Assembly: GCA_027924585.1 (NCBI GenBank)
Contig: BSBM01000825.1
Coordinates: 724,001-788,000, forward strand
Direction of reading: 5' to 3'
DNA: 64,000 nt
Source: Larix kaempferi
Taxonomy: Eukaryota > Streptophyta > Pinopsida > Pinales > Pinaceae
The notes under the pieces were generated by a model, which worked only from the letters and a program-made list of their open reading frames with translations, was not told where the DNA came from and did no database searches. The position numbers were made by a program, and so were the translations under genes. Positions 1-9,660 of the stretch are shown one piece after another; position 1 is the stretch's first letter, and every line of letters starts with the position of its first letter.

Positions 1-533
1 ATATTCTTCAAGTAGGAGTATGCGATACTAATGAGAGAAAAGAATATTATTAAGTTTAGAATTAGATCAACTCCTCCCAACACATATGGATTCAGAGATT
101 TCCATGAGAAAATCATTCTGGCATGTCCATTGCCATTCCAGGAACCACATTTTGCATAATTATCACCATATCCAGAGAGCTCAATGTAAGAAGACATTGG
201 GAAGATATAGATTGGGATAAGCATTACCCTCCATCGATATTATAGGAGCTAAAATATAGTAAACATTCTTGATATTTGAACTTCTCTTAGATTCAATCCT
301 CCACATATTCGATTTGCAAGGAAAATTATCTACGCATTGTATGGCATGCATTTAAGACCGAACTAAATACTATTATTCATTACAGCATATATTTGGCTAA
401 GGAATATGCATTTGGTTAGCATTGGGGTTTTTCCACATGGGATGAATGAGTTGTCACAACTTTTTCCAGGTGGTTAGGGCATTGCATATAACAATTGGTA
501 GCATATCATATAAAAGGAAGTTTCCCTAGGTTA
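1..533. other. unassigned AT-rich flank of Copia-A
   Basis: No open frame, repeat array or recognisable element remnant is visible here. It is the sequence into which Copia-A inserted, since the last five bases before the element's LTR (534-538, ATATT) are repeated after its far end. Confidence 0.5.
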
Positions 534-538
534 ATATT

Positions 539-1113
539 TGTTGAAATAATGTAACTTCAAAGAATATTCTACTTGCACTTTACATTATTACTATTCCTCC
601 TCCTCCGGAGAAGTCATTAATGTAAAAGGTCATGTAAAAGTCATGAGGTAAAACCTCCATTGTAAGTCAGGTCAATAGTACCCAAAAGAGTTTAATGTAA
701 TTATTATTTTGAGTCTCCCCATAGAGGTCGACCCGGTTAGGTTAAAAGGTCAAGTGAAAAGTAAAGTATAAATAGAGAGTATCACTCTCTCATTTGCACC
801 ATTCACTCACTCAAGTATTGCACGAGAGAGAAAGAGGAAGGCTTGTGAAGGAGGAGGAGGATTGTTCTTGGCTCTTGTGTTTGGGTTTTGTCTCTCTTTC
901 TTATGAGACTTATTTCTTTGGGAATTGTACTTTGGTAATCTATATTGAGGAAGTTTTGCTGGGTTTTCTTCCCCTTGATGGTTTCCCAAGATAAATTGTT
1001 GTGTACCTTGTGATTGTGTATCTTTCAGAGATCCGCTTTATGTTCTTATTGTGAAAATGTATTAAATTACAATGAAGTAGGAATCTAAGATATTGCAGCA
1101 TATAAATTTAACA
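539..1113 (+). repeat. 5' LTR of Copia-A
   Basis: A 575-bp LTR with TG...CA ends that matches 5939-6538 along its length apart from scattered substitutions and indels. It contains a TATA box at 767-776 followed by the presumed transcript start. The frame open at 794-994 starts at TTG rather than ATG and is not taken as a gene. Confidence 0.95.
767..776 (+). promoter_or_regulatory. LTR TATA box (Copia-A)
   Basis: TATAAATAGA in the 5' LTR, present also in the 3' LTR at 6192. The same box followed by GAGTRTSWCTCTCTCAT-like sequence occurs in the LTRs of Copia-C (54640), which supports it as the conserved promoter core of this lineage. Confidence 0.7.
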
Positions 1114-1130
1114 TGGTTTCAAATCTAGAC
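1114..1130 (+). other. primer-binding site, initiator-Met tRNA type (Copia-A)
   Basis: TGGTTTCAAATCTAGAC lies directly after the LTR's terminal CA. It is a decayed form of TGGTATCAGAGC, the usual Copia PBS complementary to the 3' end of initiator methionyl-tRNA. Copia-D keeps the canonical form at 29378. Confidence 0.75.
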
Positions 1131-1517
1131 TAAAAAGAGAAGCTTTCACTAGGGTAAATCTCTCTCTTTCTCCGGGCAAGAAAATTAGGGCTTCCTATTG
1201 AAGAGGAATTTTGAGTGGAAGTGGAATTGGGAAGTGCACCACTCCTAGGCACATATTTTGGCACCTAGATTGAAGTTTTTCAGTGGCTATAACTTCTAGA
1301 AATTCAAACCCTAGTTTGACTTGGAACCAGAAAAAACCATAAAACCAGAAACTACAGTCTAGAATTTCGCAAGTCCAGTTTTAGGGGTTAAATTTTGGAT
1401 TCTTTAGAAACTGAATGTACTAGAATACTCGCCTCAGTCAAGCGCATCTCTTGGTAAGTTCAGTTTTCATTTTTGAGAAATTTCAATTTTTGGTCATTTT
1501 CTGTTCTTCGGGATAAG

Positions 1518-2313
1518 ATGGCCATAAGCACTAAGCTTGATGACAAGTTGGAAGGCATAAAAAATTTTCATGCTTGGAAATATAGAATTGGACTCATTCT
1601 GGAAGAGAATGATCTTGTGAAGTTTGTTAAGGAAACCGTGCTAGAACCCGTAGAAGCTGAAGCAAAGGAAAAGCACAAGAAGGACATGATTAGAGCCAAG
1701 AGGATCATAGTAGATTCCATCAAGGATCACTTGATTCCTCAAGTGTCCTCCAAGAAAACACCTAAGGAAATGTTTGATTCCCTATCAAGAATGTATGAAG
1801 GAAAGAACATTAATCGGAAGATGAATTTGAGAACCCAAATCAAAAGTACAAAGATGAATCAAGGTGAATCTATCCAAGAATATTTTACAAGGGTTTCTCA
1901 ATTCAAAGAACAACTAGAAGCAATTGGAGACAATCTTGATGAAGATGAATTAGTGATGACCACTCTCAATTTTCTTACTAGACCTTGGGATTCTTTTATC
2001 CAGACAATGTGTGCAAGAAAGGAAAGTCTACATTTTGAAATTGTATGGGAAGAATCTGTTCAAGAGGAAGCTAGAGTGGCAAATCAAGAAGCACTACTCA
2101 GAGATGATGATCCAGCTAGCTATCCATACTAGAAGAGGAAAAGGAAAATATCATCACAAGAAGGAAATCTATAAGGAGTTTCCTGCTCCTAAGAAGTTTC
2201 AAAAGTACAAAAAGGGAAACTACAAGCAAAAAGACTTCTCTTCTTATCAATGTTATCATTGTGATAAGATGGGACATATTGCTAAAGATTTTCCAGTAAG
2301 AAAAGAAGAATAA
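1518..2313 (+). pseudogene. gag: Copia gag, frameshifted (Copia-A)
   Basis: Gag packages element RNA into virus-like particles. The frame starts at ATG 1518 (MAISTKLDDKLEG) and shows the Copia gag signature of a W-K-Y-R-I block near the N-terminus (FHAWKYRIGLILEEND) followed by a long helical region. It stops at 2132. The coding potential resumes in the +1 frame and runs to 2313 with a basic stretch and a zinc knuckle, CYHCDKMGHIAKDF. The knuckle fits CX2CX4HX4C except that the last Cys is Phe, so zinc binding is probably lost. An upstream in-frame codon at 1473 also gives a start, but the ATG at 1518 matches where Copia gag proteins normally begin. Confidence 0.88.
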
Positions 2314-2394
2314 AAAAAGACATCAAGCTCATTTTGCTGAAGAAGAAGAAGAATAAGAAGAAACTCCTAGGAAGTTACCAAAGGAATAAATTGA

Positions 2395-2760
2395 AGAATA
2401 TGTCTTATAATAGTGGTGCTTCAAAGCACTCTCTCCGATCTTGAAGAAAAGGACTCCCCTCATAAATTTTCACTAGGAAATGATATCAATACCCGATCAA
2501 AGGAATAGGAGAATCCACATACAATCTTGATTCAGGAACCCCGATGAAGATGAAGGATGTGCTATATATTAGATTTAGATAAGAAATAGTTTAGAGTTGC
2601 TTTTATAGATGGTGAAGTTTTTGTTGTTGTTATTGGGACAAAAGAAGGTGGCTCATATAAACTGAAAGGTCACTTAGAAGCAACTTTGATTTATGATACT
2701 ACAAGTCTATGTGATCTATGGTGTAGAAGATTTGATCAGCATTATAGATCATAAGCAAGA
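2395..2760 (+). pseudogene. Copia protease and GAG-pre-integrase remnant (Copia-A)
   Basis: Short recognisable pieces lie in different frames. One reads NSGASKHS near 2410, a decayed D-S/T-G aspartic protease active site with the Asp changed to Asn. One reads KDVLYI near 2555, the VLYVP block that follows protease. One reads LCDLWCRRFDQHY near 2705, matching the LWHRRFGH zinc-binding motif of the GAG-pre-integrase domain with its first His replaced by Cys. About 90 bp further on, only a scrap resembling the end of the integrase core (PCKDTRIKR) remains. No catalytic integrase is left. Confidence 0.75.
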
Positions 2761-2873
2761 AAGGAACATGACCTCAGAATCAAATGATAGAGTAGAGCTC
2801 ACCATCAGGCATTCCAGTAATCCCTGCAAGGATACTAGGATCAAAAGAGATCCTACCAAACAAACTAAGATAA

Positions 2874-3295
2874 GTATTTGAATTGTCATTTTATCAAATT
2901 TTATAAATGCTATTGTTCAGTTGTGTACATATTTATATTCCTAGATTTAGGAAGTTTAGTATGCATATTAGAGCATTTGCATTAATGAACAATATACTAC
3001 TAATATGCATGTGATGGGTAAGTGGCCTATGGTGCTATACAACATTCCATTGCTACTTATCTAGAGTGAAACCTCTTTGTTGACATATTGGGAGTAGTGC
3101 ACTCTCTTAATAATGTTCTAGTAGAGATGGAAAGCATCTAGAAATTTACCGTATGAATGCGGGATATGGATGAATGTTGTGTTGAAGCATTGGCTAAGAT
3201 AGTTGCATGATTTTGAGACATATATCTTTATGCATAAGAGTTATTTTTGAAAATTATGAAATGTTTCTAATCATGAAACTAAATTTGACTTGTAG
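2874..3295 (+). other. intron-like GT...AG segment inside pol (Copia-A)
   Basis: A 422-bp AT-rich noncoding segment starts GTATTTG and ends TTGACTTGTAG. A CTAAT branch-point-like motif sits at 3267-3271, 24-28 bases before the end. The same segment, with the same ends and the same CTAAT spacing, is in Copia-C at 57527-57924. It lies between the integrase scrap and the linker before reverse transcriptase. Whether it is ever spliced cannot be told from the sequence; it could equally be an old insertion or replacement inherited by both elements. Confidence 0.45.
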
Positions 3296-3639
3296 GAAAG
3301 ATCGTGTACAGTCACCTACAAGAGAATAATGATGAGACTTGCTCCGAAGAACAAGTGACGATTGTTCATCTATAACATTCAAGAAGACTTATGAAATCAA
3401 GATACTACAGATGAACAAAGTGAGGGTTCTGTCAGAAGAGGGAGTCTACTATGACAAGACGTTTCTTTAATGGCCAATGGTGTACATTACACTAGATAGA
3501 TGGTGTAATTGAAGTAGAAGCATATATCAAGTAACCTCCAGAATTTAGACCTCTCTATAGAGAACCACATGTGCCATCTTGAAGAATTATATGAAGAAGA
3601 TGTAGCTCTCAGAGTTGCATAACTGATGAAAGAAGTTAC

Positions 3640-4994
3640 AAAGCTAGATTTGTGGATCATGGATTCTCTCAAAAGGAAGGAATCGATTATGAAGAGACAT
3701 TTTCTCCCGTAGCAAGGTACACTTCCATTAGAGCCATCATGGCACTTGCAGCCACGATGAAGTGGAAGTTACACCAGAGGGATGTGAAAACAGCTTTCCT
3801 GAATGGTATCATTGAAGAAGAAGTGTACATAGAACAAACACAAGGATTTGAAGTTGAATACATAAAGACGCATGTTTTCAAATTAAATAAGGCTATGTAA
3901 GGGTTGAAGCAAGCTCCAATAGCTTGGTATGGAAGAATCAATAGTTTTCTGATGAGCTTGGGCTTTACCAAAAGTAAAGTTGATCCTAACATTTACTTCA
4001 AGGTTATGGATGATGAACCTGTCATATTATTGTTATATGTCGATGACTTATTCCTTACAGGTAATGATAAGCAAATCTCAGAGTATAAGAAGAAGCTCAT
4101 TGCAGAATTTGAGATGAAAGACGTTGGCTTGATGCATTATTTTCTAGGTCTTGAAGTAAGGAGAGCCGAGAAGGAATATTTCTTAACCAAGGGAAGTATG
4201 CAGTAGAAATATTGAAAAGATTTGATATGTTGGAATGTAAATCCGTGGCCAAACCCATGGATACAAGTTTGAAGTTGCTGACTAATGCTTCGTCAGAGTT
4301 AGTGGATGTAACACACATGCATATTATTGGGTCATTGATGTATCTGACGAATACCAGGCCAGATATATGCTTTGCTATGAACACCTTGATTCAGTATTTG
4401 GTCGAGCCCAGATGTGTTCACCTTGTAGCTGCAAAGCATGTAATGAGGTACCTAAAAGGTATGGTAGACTATGGTCTCATTTATACTAGACATCATGACT
4501 TCAGTCTGTACGGTTATACCAATTCAGATTGGGAAGGAAGTGTCTCAGACAGAAAGAGCACTTCAGGTGGATGTTTCAGCCTGGGGTTAGCCATGATCTC
4601 ATGGCTAAGAAGGAAGCAGTCCATTGTTTCTCTCAGCACTGCAGAAGTAGAATATATTGCAGCTTGTTTTGCAAGTTGTGAAGCCATATGGCTTCATAAG
4701 TTGTTATTAGGTCTATTCGATATGGAGTTAGATACCACAATGATTCTACACAATAACCAAAGCTACATGAAGATGATAGAGAACCCCGCATTCCATGATA
4801 AGTCGAAGCACATAGAAATCCGATACTTCTACATTCATGAGATGGTGCAGAAGGGAGTTGTAAAGCTCAAATATGTGAGCATAAATGAGCAGGTTGCAGA
4901 TGTGTTGACTAAGCCTCTGTCTCATGTTAAGTTTGAGCACTTCTGTAACAAGATTGGTGTAGTCCGTAAGGACTTCCCTCAAAAGGGGGAGTAG
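3640..4994 (+). pseudogene. pol: Copia reverse transcriptase-RNase H, broken (Copia-A)
   Basis: The enzyme copies element RNA into DNA and degrades the RNA strand. Visible blocks in order are VDHGFSQKEGIDYEETFSPV (fingers), RDVKTAFLNG with the first catalytic Asp, GLKQAPIAWYGRI, LLLYVDDLFLTG holding the YVDD active site, YFLGLEV, and then RNase H with YTNSDWEGS, LSTAEVEYIAA and NNQSYMKM. The C-terminus reads ADVLTKPLSHVKFEHF. Defects are a TAA at 3898-3900 in place of the usual Leu-Tyr codons, a frameshift near 4195, and loss of the N-terminal fingers sequence. The last codons overlap a polypurine run, AAAAGGGGGAG (4984-4994). Confidence 0.93.
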
Positions 4995-5061
4995 TGTTTA
5001 TGATACTACGGTATCCTAATCACAGTGGGTAGCACAATTGGGGTTGATCATACTTAGACTT

Positions 5062-5530
5062 GATCCCGTAATTCTGAAAGGAAAGATAGTCTTAAATGTT
5101 GATCCTTAGACTAGATCCCATAATTCCGAAAGGAAGGATTGTCTAAGATGTGAATGTTGGATTGAATCCCTTAATTCCGAAAGGAAGGATTGTCCATGAT
5201 CCTGTAATTCCGAAAGGAAGTATTTTCCATGATCCCGTAATTTTGAAAAGAAGGATCACCAGTGTTGTTGGACTGAATCTCGTAATTTCGAAAGGAAGGA
5301 TTTTCCATGATCCTGTAATTCCGAAAGGAAGTATCACCAATGTTGTTGGACTGAATCCCATAGTTCTGAAAGGAAGGATTGTCCATGATCCCTAATTCCG
5401 AAAGGAAGGATCACCAGTGTTGGACCAAATCCCATAATTTCGAAAGGAAGGATTTTCCATGATCCCGTAATTCCGAAAGGAAGGATCACCTGTGTTGAAC
5501 TTGATCCCGAAATTCCGAAAGGAAGGATCA
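5062..5530 (+). repeat. 12-copy tandem array in Copia-A 3' noncoding region
   Basis: About twelve copies of a core close to GTAATTCCGAAAGGAAGGAT, separated by short spacers carrying GATCC and, in several units, CACCAGTGTTGTTGGACT. Unit spacing varies from about 30 to 45 bp. It lies between the pol stop and the PPT, where Copia elements usually have little sequence. Open frames across it on both strands result from the repeat and are not called genes. Confidence 0.9.
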
Positions 5531-5554
5531 TATCGGTTGTTGATGCACCTGTTT

Positions 5555-5745
5555 CCAGAGATGATGATACTTCAGCCCTATACTAAAGATGATGATGATG
5601 TTCCAGCTTCGTGCTGTAGATGATGACACTTCAGCTCTATACTGAAGATGATGATGATGTTCCAACTTCGTGCTGCAGATGATGACACTTCATCTCTGTA
5701 CTGAAGATGATGATGATGTTCTAGCTCCGTGCTACAGATGTTGAT
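5555..5745 (+). repeat. second tandem array in Copia-A, GATGATGATG-rich
   Basis: Three to four copies of a unit of roughly 60 bp: a GATGATGATGATGTTCCAG run, a CTTCGTGCTG block, and a GATGACACTTCAGCTCTATACTG block. It directly follows the first array and is itself followed by a run of GTTGTTG-like sequence leading to the PPT. Confidence 0.85.
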
Positions 5746-5929
5746 GATGTTACAACAAGTTGTTCCAATTGTTGAAATTGATGTTGTTGAAAAACTTCCA
5801 ATGATTTATAGATGTACCAGCCAATGTTGCAGATGATGTTGTTGATGATTCCTTCTCCTCCCTCCTTCCAATGATGTAGTGTAGAGCCACACCTATTGTT
5901 GTTGTTGTTAGTAGAATACCCTTCTTGTT

Positions 5930-5938
5930 AAGGGGGAG
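5930..5938 (+). other. polypurine tract (Copia-A)
   Basis: AAGGGGGAG directly before the 3' LTR's TG. It is the expected plus-strand DNA primer for reverse transcription. Confidence 0.85.
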
Positions 5939-6538
5939 TGTTGAAATAATGTAACTTTGAAGCATATTCTACTTGTACTTTACATTATTATTATTATTAT
6001 TATTATTATTCCTCCCTCGGGAGATGTCATTAATGTAAAAGGTCATGAGTTAAAACATTCATTGTAAGCTGGGCCAATAGTACACAAAAGAGTTTAATGT
6101 AATTATTATTTTGAGTCTCCCTAGAGAGGTCATCCCGGTTAAAATAGTGAGGTCATCCCAACTAGGTTGAAAGGTCAAGTGAAAATTAAAGTATAAATAG
6201 AGAGTATCACTCTTTCATTTGCACCATTCACTCACTCAAGTATTGCGCAAGAGAGAAAGAGGAAGGCTAGCGAAGGAGGAGGAGGATTATTCTTGGCTCT
6301 TGTGTTTGGGTTTTGTCTCTCTTTCTTATGAGACTTATTTCTTTGGGAATTGTACTTTGGTAATCTATATTGAGGAATTTTTTATGGTTTTTCTTCCCCT
6401 TGAGGGTTTCCCAGGATAAATTGTTGTGTACCTTGTGATTGTGTATCTTTTAGAGATCCTCTTTATGTTGTTATTGTGAAAATGTATTAAATGCTAATGA
6501 AGTAGGAATCTAAGATATTGTAGCATATAAATTTAACA
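5939..6538 (+). repeat. 3' LTR of Copia-A
   Basis: A 600-bp LTR matching 539-1113. It is longer mainly because of an ATT microsatellite (about 5986-6010) and a short extra copy of the GAGGTCATCCCGGTT-like block near 6127-6160. It ends AAATTTAACA and is followed by the TSD at 6539-6543. Confidence 0.95.
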
Positions 6539-6639
6539 ATATTTAGTCTTGATGTTTTCATGAAGAAGATTTAGAATGTCTATTTGGGCATTTTGGAATT
6601 CCCCCCAAGAATAGATATATTATTTTAATGTTTCAATAC

Positions 6640-7618
6640 TATTAATGCTTTTATTACTCAAAACCAGTACCAAATCTAATATTTATTCTCAATAATTTTA
6701 TGCTTAAAATTATAAATAGAGGGTCACTGATATTATAACCAATAATGCAACAAAAATAAAGCAGGAAATCAATCATACAATTTACACAAGTGTTTACCCT
6801 AGAAAACCCCAAAGGGGAAAACTAGAAAAAGTGTTTCTTTTATTAATATTGGCTCACAAATAAGTTCATAAATTACAATAACGGAACCTATTACTCATTC
6901 CCCCTGCAAAACAACCCAAAAAAATCACTGAAGGATCGGTATGGATCTGTTCGACCGAACCGAAAAATTTCTAAGCTTTCAGCTCATACATGCCCCATAT
7001 ATAGGAAGCCCATGTATACCCTTGGCTCATACATGCCCTATACACAACTATCCCATGTATGCCTCTGAACCAATTCTACCACACAAATTTCATTTTTTTT
7101 CATGCGAACCTCTATTGGTATGGTATGGTTCTTCTACTAGGTACCCTGTAAATCTCCTCACTTCTTTCTCTTCAGCCTCCGGGCCTCTCACTCATAAAGT
7201 ATCTCACTATTATTGAGAAAATATATTTATCAATATCTCACAACTCTCTTGCAAAAATATCTCTCTCAATGTATCACAAATATCTTGTGATAGATGTATC
7301 TTTCTCCTCTCCTTAGGATTTCTCTTATAACTTCTCAATTACCAAATACCTAACCCTAGATCTTAAAAGTGATGGATGGATAAGATTAAATCTTGAGACT
7401 CACTTAAGATCAACAATTGTGACTTAATATTAATTTCACTTTTAGTCATTAGCCAACATTTAGTTAATAATGTGCTTTTCCCAAGTTAGAATTAGGAAGG
7501 AGAATATAAAATTTTCTTTCTCTCTCAAGAAATATCCTCAAGAGGTAATGTGCATGACTCTTGCATGCTCGGCACCTGGCCTATGCAGAAGTATCTTTCT
7601 GAGCTACAATCATGAAAA
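6640..7618 (-). repeat. 3' LTR of Copia-B (left copy)
   Basis: A 979-bp LTR that aligns to 9661-10513. Its terminal TG has become TA, and its right end ATCATGAAAA is a mutated ATCATCAACA. It holds a stretch near 6790-6930 that is missing from the right copy. A pyrimidine run CTCCCTCTTA (7619-7628), the complement of a PPT, follows it. Confidence 0.88.
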
Positions 7619-7628
7619 CTCCCTCTTA
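7619..7628 (-). other. polypurine tract (Copia-B)
   Basis: Read on the minus strand this is TAAGAGGGAG, placed directly upstream of the 3' LTR as plus-strand priming requires. Confidence 0.75.
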
Positions 7629-7929
7629 GTGAAGAAGGTACTTATCAAAGAGCCGCTTGGAACTAGTTCTCCCTCTGACCATGGCACATTGGCACATACA
7701 TCATCCTACACACTGGCATCCCTCCAACCTTACTGGTCAGTTGCTCCCTGATCACTGGAAGTAACAGAATCGATGACGCTATGCATTAGTGCCAAGAATT
7801 TTGAAAACTTCATCAAAGGCCTAGTCTCCCTCATTTTTCTCCTAGAAGCTTGTTCCTAATCTTGAGAATCCATCAATGGCATATCATACCAACTAGGTGT
7901 CCTGGTAGAACTAGAAGGTTCTAAATCCC

Positions 7930-8420
7930 TCTTCCCCTCTGAAGGTTTACTCCTCACACTGGAAGTCTATTAAATATGTTCACCCTTCGGAACCTTCTTC
8001 TCCTTGTCCTCTTCCACTGACATCGATCCATGATCCAAGATACCCTTGGATCCAACTACAAGCTTTCCATGTGACATGTATAAATTTCCCTCCCTGACAC
8101 CAAGAACTCATGTTGAGTCTATGATAGATCCTTTAAGTCAAATGAGAACACATCCATTCTCGAAATAGATTACGTATCCACTGTCCTCCAATGTCGATAC
8201 TAAGGCCAAGTTCATCTTGAACTCCAGTACATACAACACATCTGTCACCTCAATAGAACCTCATCCTAACACTAGTTGAAACTTGACTATCCCAACACCC
8301 TCTACACCACACTTGACATGGGTTCCAAGATCCACATGTAGATCTGAGTTCGAAGTCATCTCGCATCCCTTTCATGTGATGATAAGCCCCACTATCCATG
8401 AACTAGGAACTACTGGAAGC
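7930..8420 (-). pseudogene. Copia protease and pre-integrase remnant (Copia-B)
   Basis: Read leftward, the minus strand gives FMDSGAYHHMKG, the aspartic protease active site (DSGA) of Copia polyproteins. It is followed in shifting frames by blocks matching the protease-to-integrase linker: VLYV, LEDSGYVI, FENGCVLI and GVREGNLYMSHGK. The sequence runs out after a D-E-K-E-K-rich piece near 7980, and no zinc-binding or catalytic integrase sequence follows. Several stops and frameshifts are present. Confidence 0.75.
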
Positions 8421-8539
8421 TATGATACAAATACAAGAGACTAACGATAAATCCTTCTCAATTCTCTTGACAAAATCCTTAACCTGAGATTCTGTAGATT
8501 CTATTACCTACTGAGGCTTGATCTTCCCATTCTTCTTGT

Positions 8540-9263
8540 TTGGACACTAACCTGTATAATGGCCAAACTCATGAATTGCAAAGCACTTGACTTTGCTCAT
8601 GTCCTTCTTCTTCTAATCTTTAGTGGAAGCCTCTCCACTTGCATTATTCTTGGTATTTCCCTTCCTTGCATGAATCACAAGAGAAAAATTCTCCTCATTA
8701 TCACCCATCTGTTGGCCTCCATGTAGAGACTCCTCTCAAGTCTCCTCTTGGATGAAGTCATCCCAAAACATCTCCCATCTAGGAATATTTTCTCTAGCAA
8801 TGATCCCATTTATGAATGGTTCCCATGGATTTGTGAATCCATTCAAAGAAATCCTTACCAATTTTGGATCTTCCACAGTCTCCCTAATTGCTATCAAATT
8901 GTCACCAACTTATGTGATCCTAGTGAGATAAGAAGCTATAGTATCTAATCTAGACATCTTGGTGCTTCTCAGTTCTTCCTTTAGCACCATCTTCTTGTTG
9001 TGGTTATTACTCTGGTATAGCTTCATCAAATCCTCCCACATTTCCTCGGTTGTATTCTTTCCTAATAGATGAGGGATCACATGATACTTCACTACATCCA
9101 AAATGATCCTCCTATATTTCACATATTTATTGGTATGCTCAGCGAATTGAGTAGCATCAGTAGGAATTGTGATAGTTTTATCTATAAACTCCCAAATTCC
9201 ATTCTCCATCAACACTAATGCCATTCTTTCCTTCCAGGGACTAAAGTTGGATGCACCCTCCAA
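8540..9263 (-). pseudogene. gag: Copia gag remnant (Copia-B)
   Basis: The minus-strand frame from 9263 begins MEGASNFSPWKERMALVL and continues through WEFIDKT, a R-R-I-I-L-D-V-V-K block and LLGKNTTEEMWEDLMKLY to SYLTRIT at 8910, a typical Copia gag (UBN2-type) fold. It continues after a frameshift with GFTNPWEPFINGI and reaches a degraded zinc knuckle, KCFAIHEFGHYTG followed by a stop and CPNKK. The second Cys of the knuckle is replaced by Ile. Confidence 0.88.
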
Positions 9264-9326
9264 TCGCTCCTAAAATATCATCCCAGTTGCTACCATCATG
9301 TCCAATCAAATAATCTGACCAAAAAA

Positions 9327-9600
9327 TATATATATATATATATTTGTGTGTGTGTGTGTGTGTAGCCTCGACATGTAGCTTAGTTAGTTGGAGCCTCCGA
9401 GGCCAAGCCATTATGAGGTTGAGGTTGAGGGTTCAATTCTATGGGTCCTCCGAGGTTAGGAACCCAAGTGGTGTCGGGGATACGCTTCGAAATAGCCTAA
9501 CAAGGTGAGGCCCCTTTGGGTGGGCCCCTTGAATTCTTTTTGTGGATGTAGCAGCCCTATCTTCAGGCATGAACCACACACAAACACACGTATATATTGT
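9327..9600 (+). repeat. tRNA-like SINE head flanked by inverted microsatellites
   Basis: The Copia-B leader holds an (AT)n(GT)n run at 9327-9363 and a roughly complementary CACACAAACACACGTATATAT run at about 9576-9597. Between them lie an A-box-like TAGCTTAGTTAGTTGG (9376-9391) and a B-box-like GGTTCAATTCT (9430-9440), 54 bases apart, as in a tRNA-derived pol III promoter. The rest (9441-9570) is unique. It could be a SINE, a tRNA pseudogene, or a foldback element whose arms are the microsatellites. The calls rest on motif matches only. Confidence 0.42.
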
Positions 9601-9640
9601 TTATGTTGTAAACCCTTGTCAATTGATTTCCTTATTAGAT

Positions 9641-9660
9641 CCAACCTTGATTTGATAACA
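9641..9660 (-). other. primer-binding site (Copia-B)
   Basis: On the minus strand TGTTATCAAATCAAGG follows the right LTR directly. It matches the initiator-Met PBS TGGTATCAGAGC with substitutions at three positions. It fixes the right LTR as the 5' LTR. Confidence 0.75.

Larger units (their letters stand above)
534..6543 (+). mobile_element. Copia LTR retrotransposon, decayed (Copia-A)
   Basis: This is a Ty1/Copia element bounded by two LTRs (539-1113 and 5939-6538) that begin TGTTGAAATAATG and end AAATTTAACA. A 5-bp target-site duplication, ATATT, lies at 534-538 and 6539-6543. In order it holds a degenerate initiator-Met PBS, gag, a protease and pre-integrase remnant, an intron-like segment, reverse transcriptase and RNase H, two tandem arrays and a PPT. 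The integrase catalytic core is missing and gag and RT carry frameshifts and a stop, so it is not autonomous. Copia-C (54285-61213) is a relative: it shares the post-TATA LTR block, the intron-like segment and the RT type. Confidence 0.95.

Noticed and set aside
794-994. Open frame inside the Copia-A LTR, repeated at 6219-6419
   Set aside because: It begins with TTG, not ATG, and is duplicated only because it lies in the LTR. The equivalent Copia-C frame starts with GTG and encodes an unrelated peptide.
5150-5395. Repeat peptide frame across the Copia-A array, with opposing frames on the other strand
   Set aside because: Periodic open frames on both strands are a by-product of the tandem repeat.
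5062-5745. Possible CRISPR-like array
   Set aside because: The units vary in length and spacing, spacers are themselves repeated, and the context is a plant retrotransposon.
9376-9440. Functional tRNA gene
   Set aside because: The A-to-B distance is compatible, but no cloverleaf could be made and the segment is embedded in a repeat-flanked insert.
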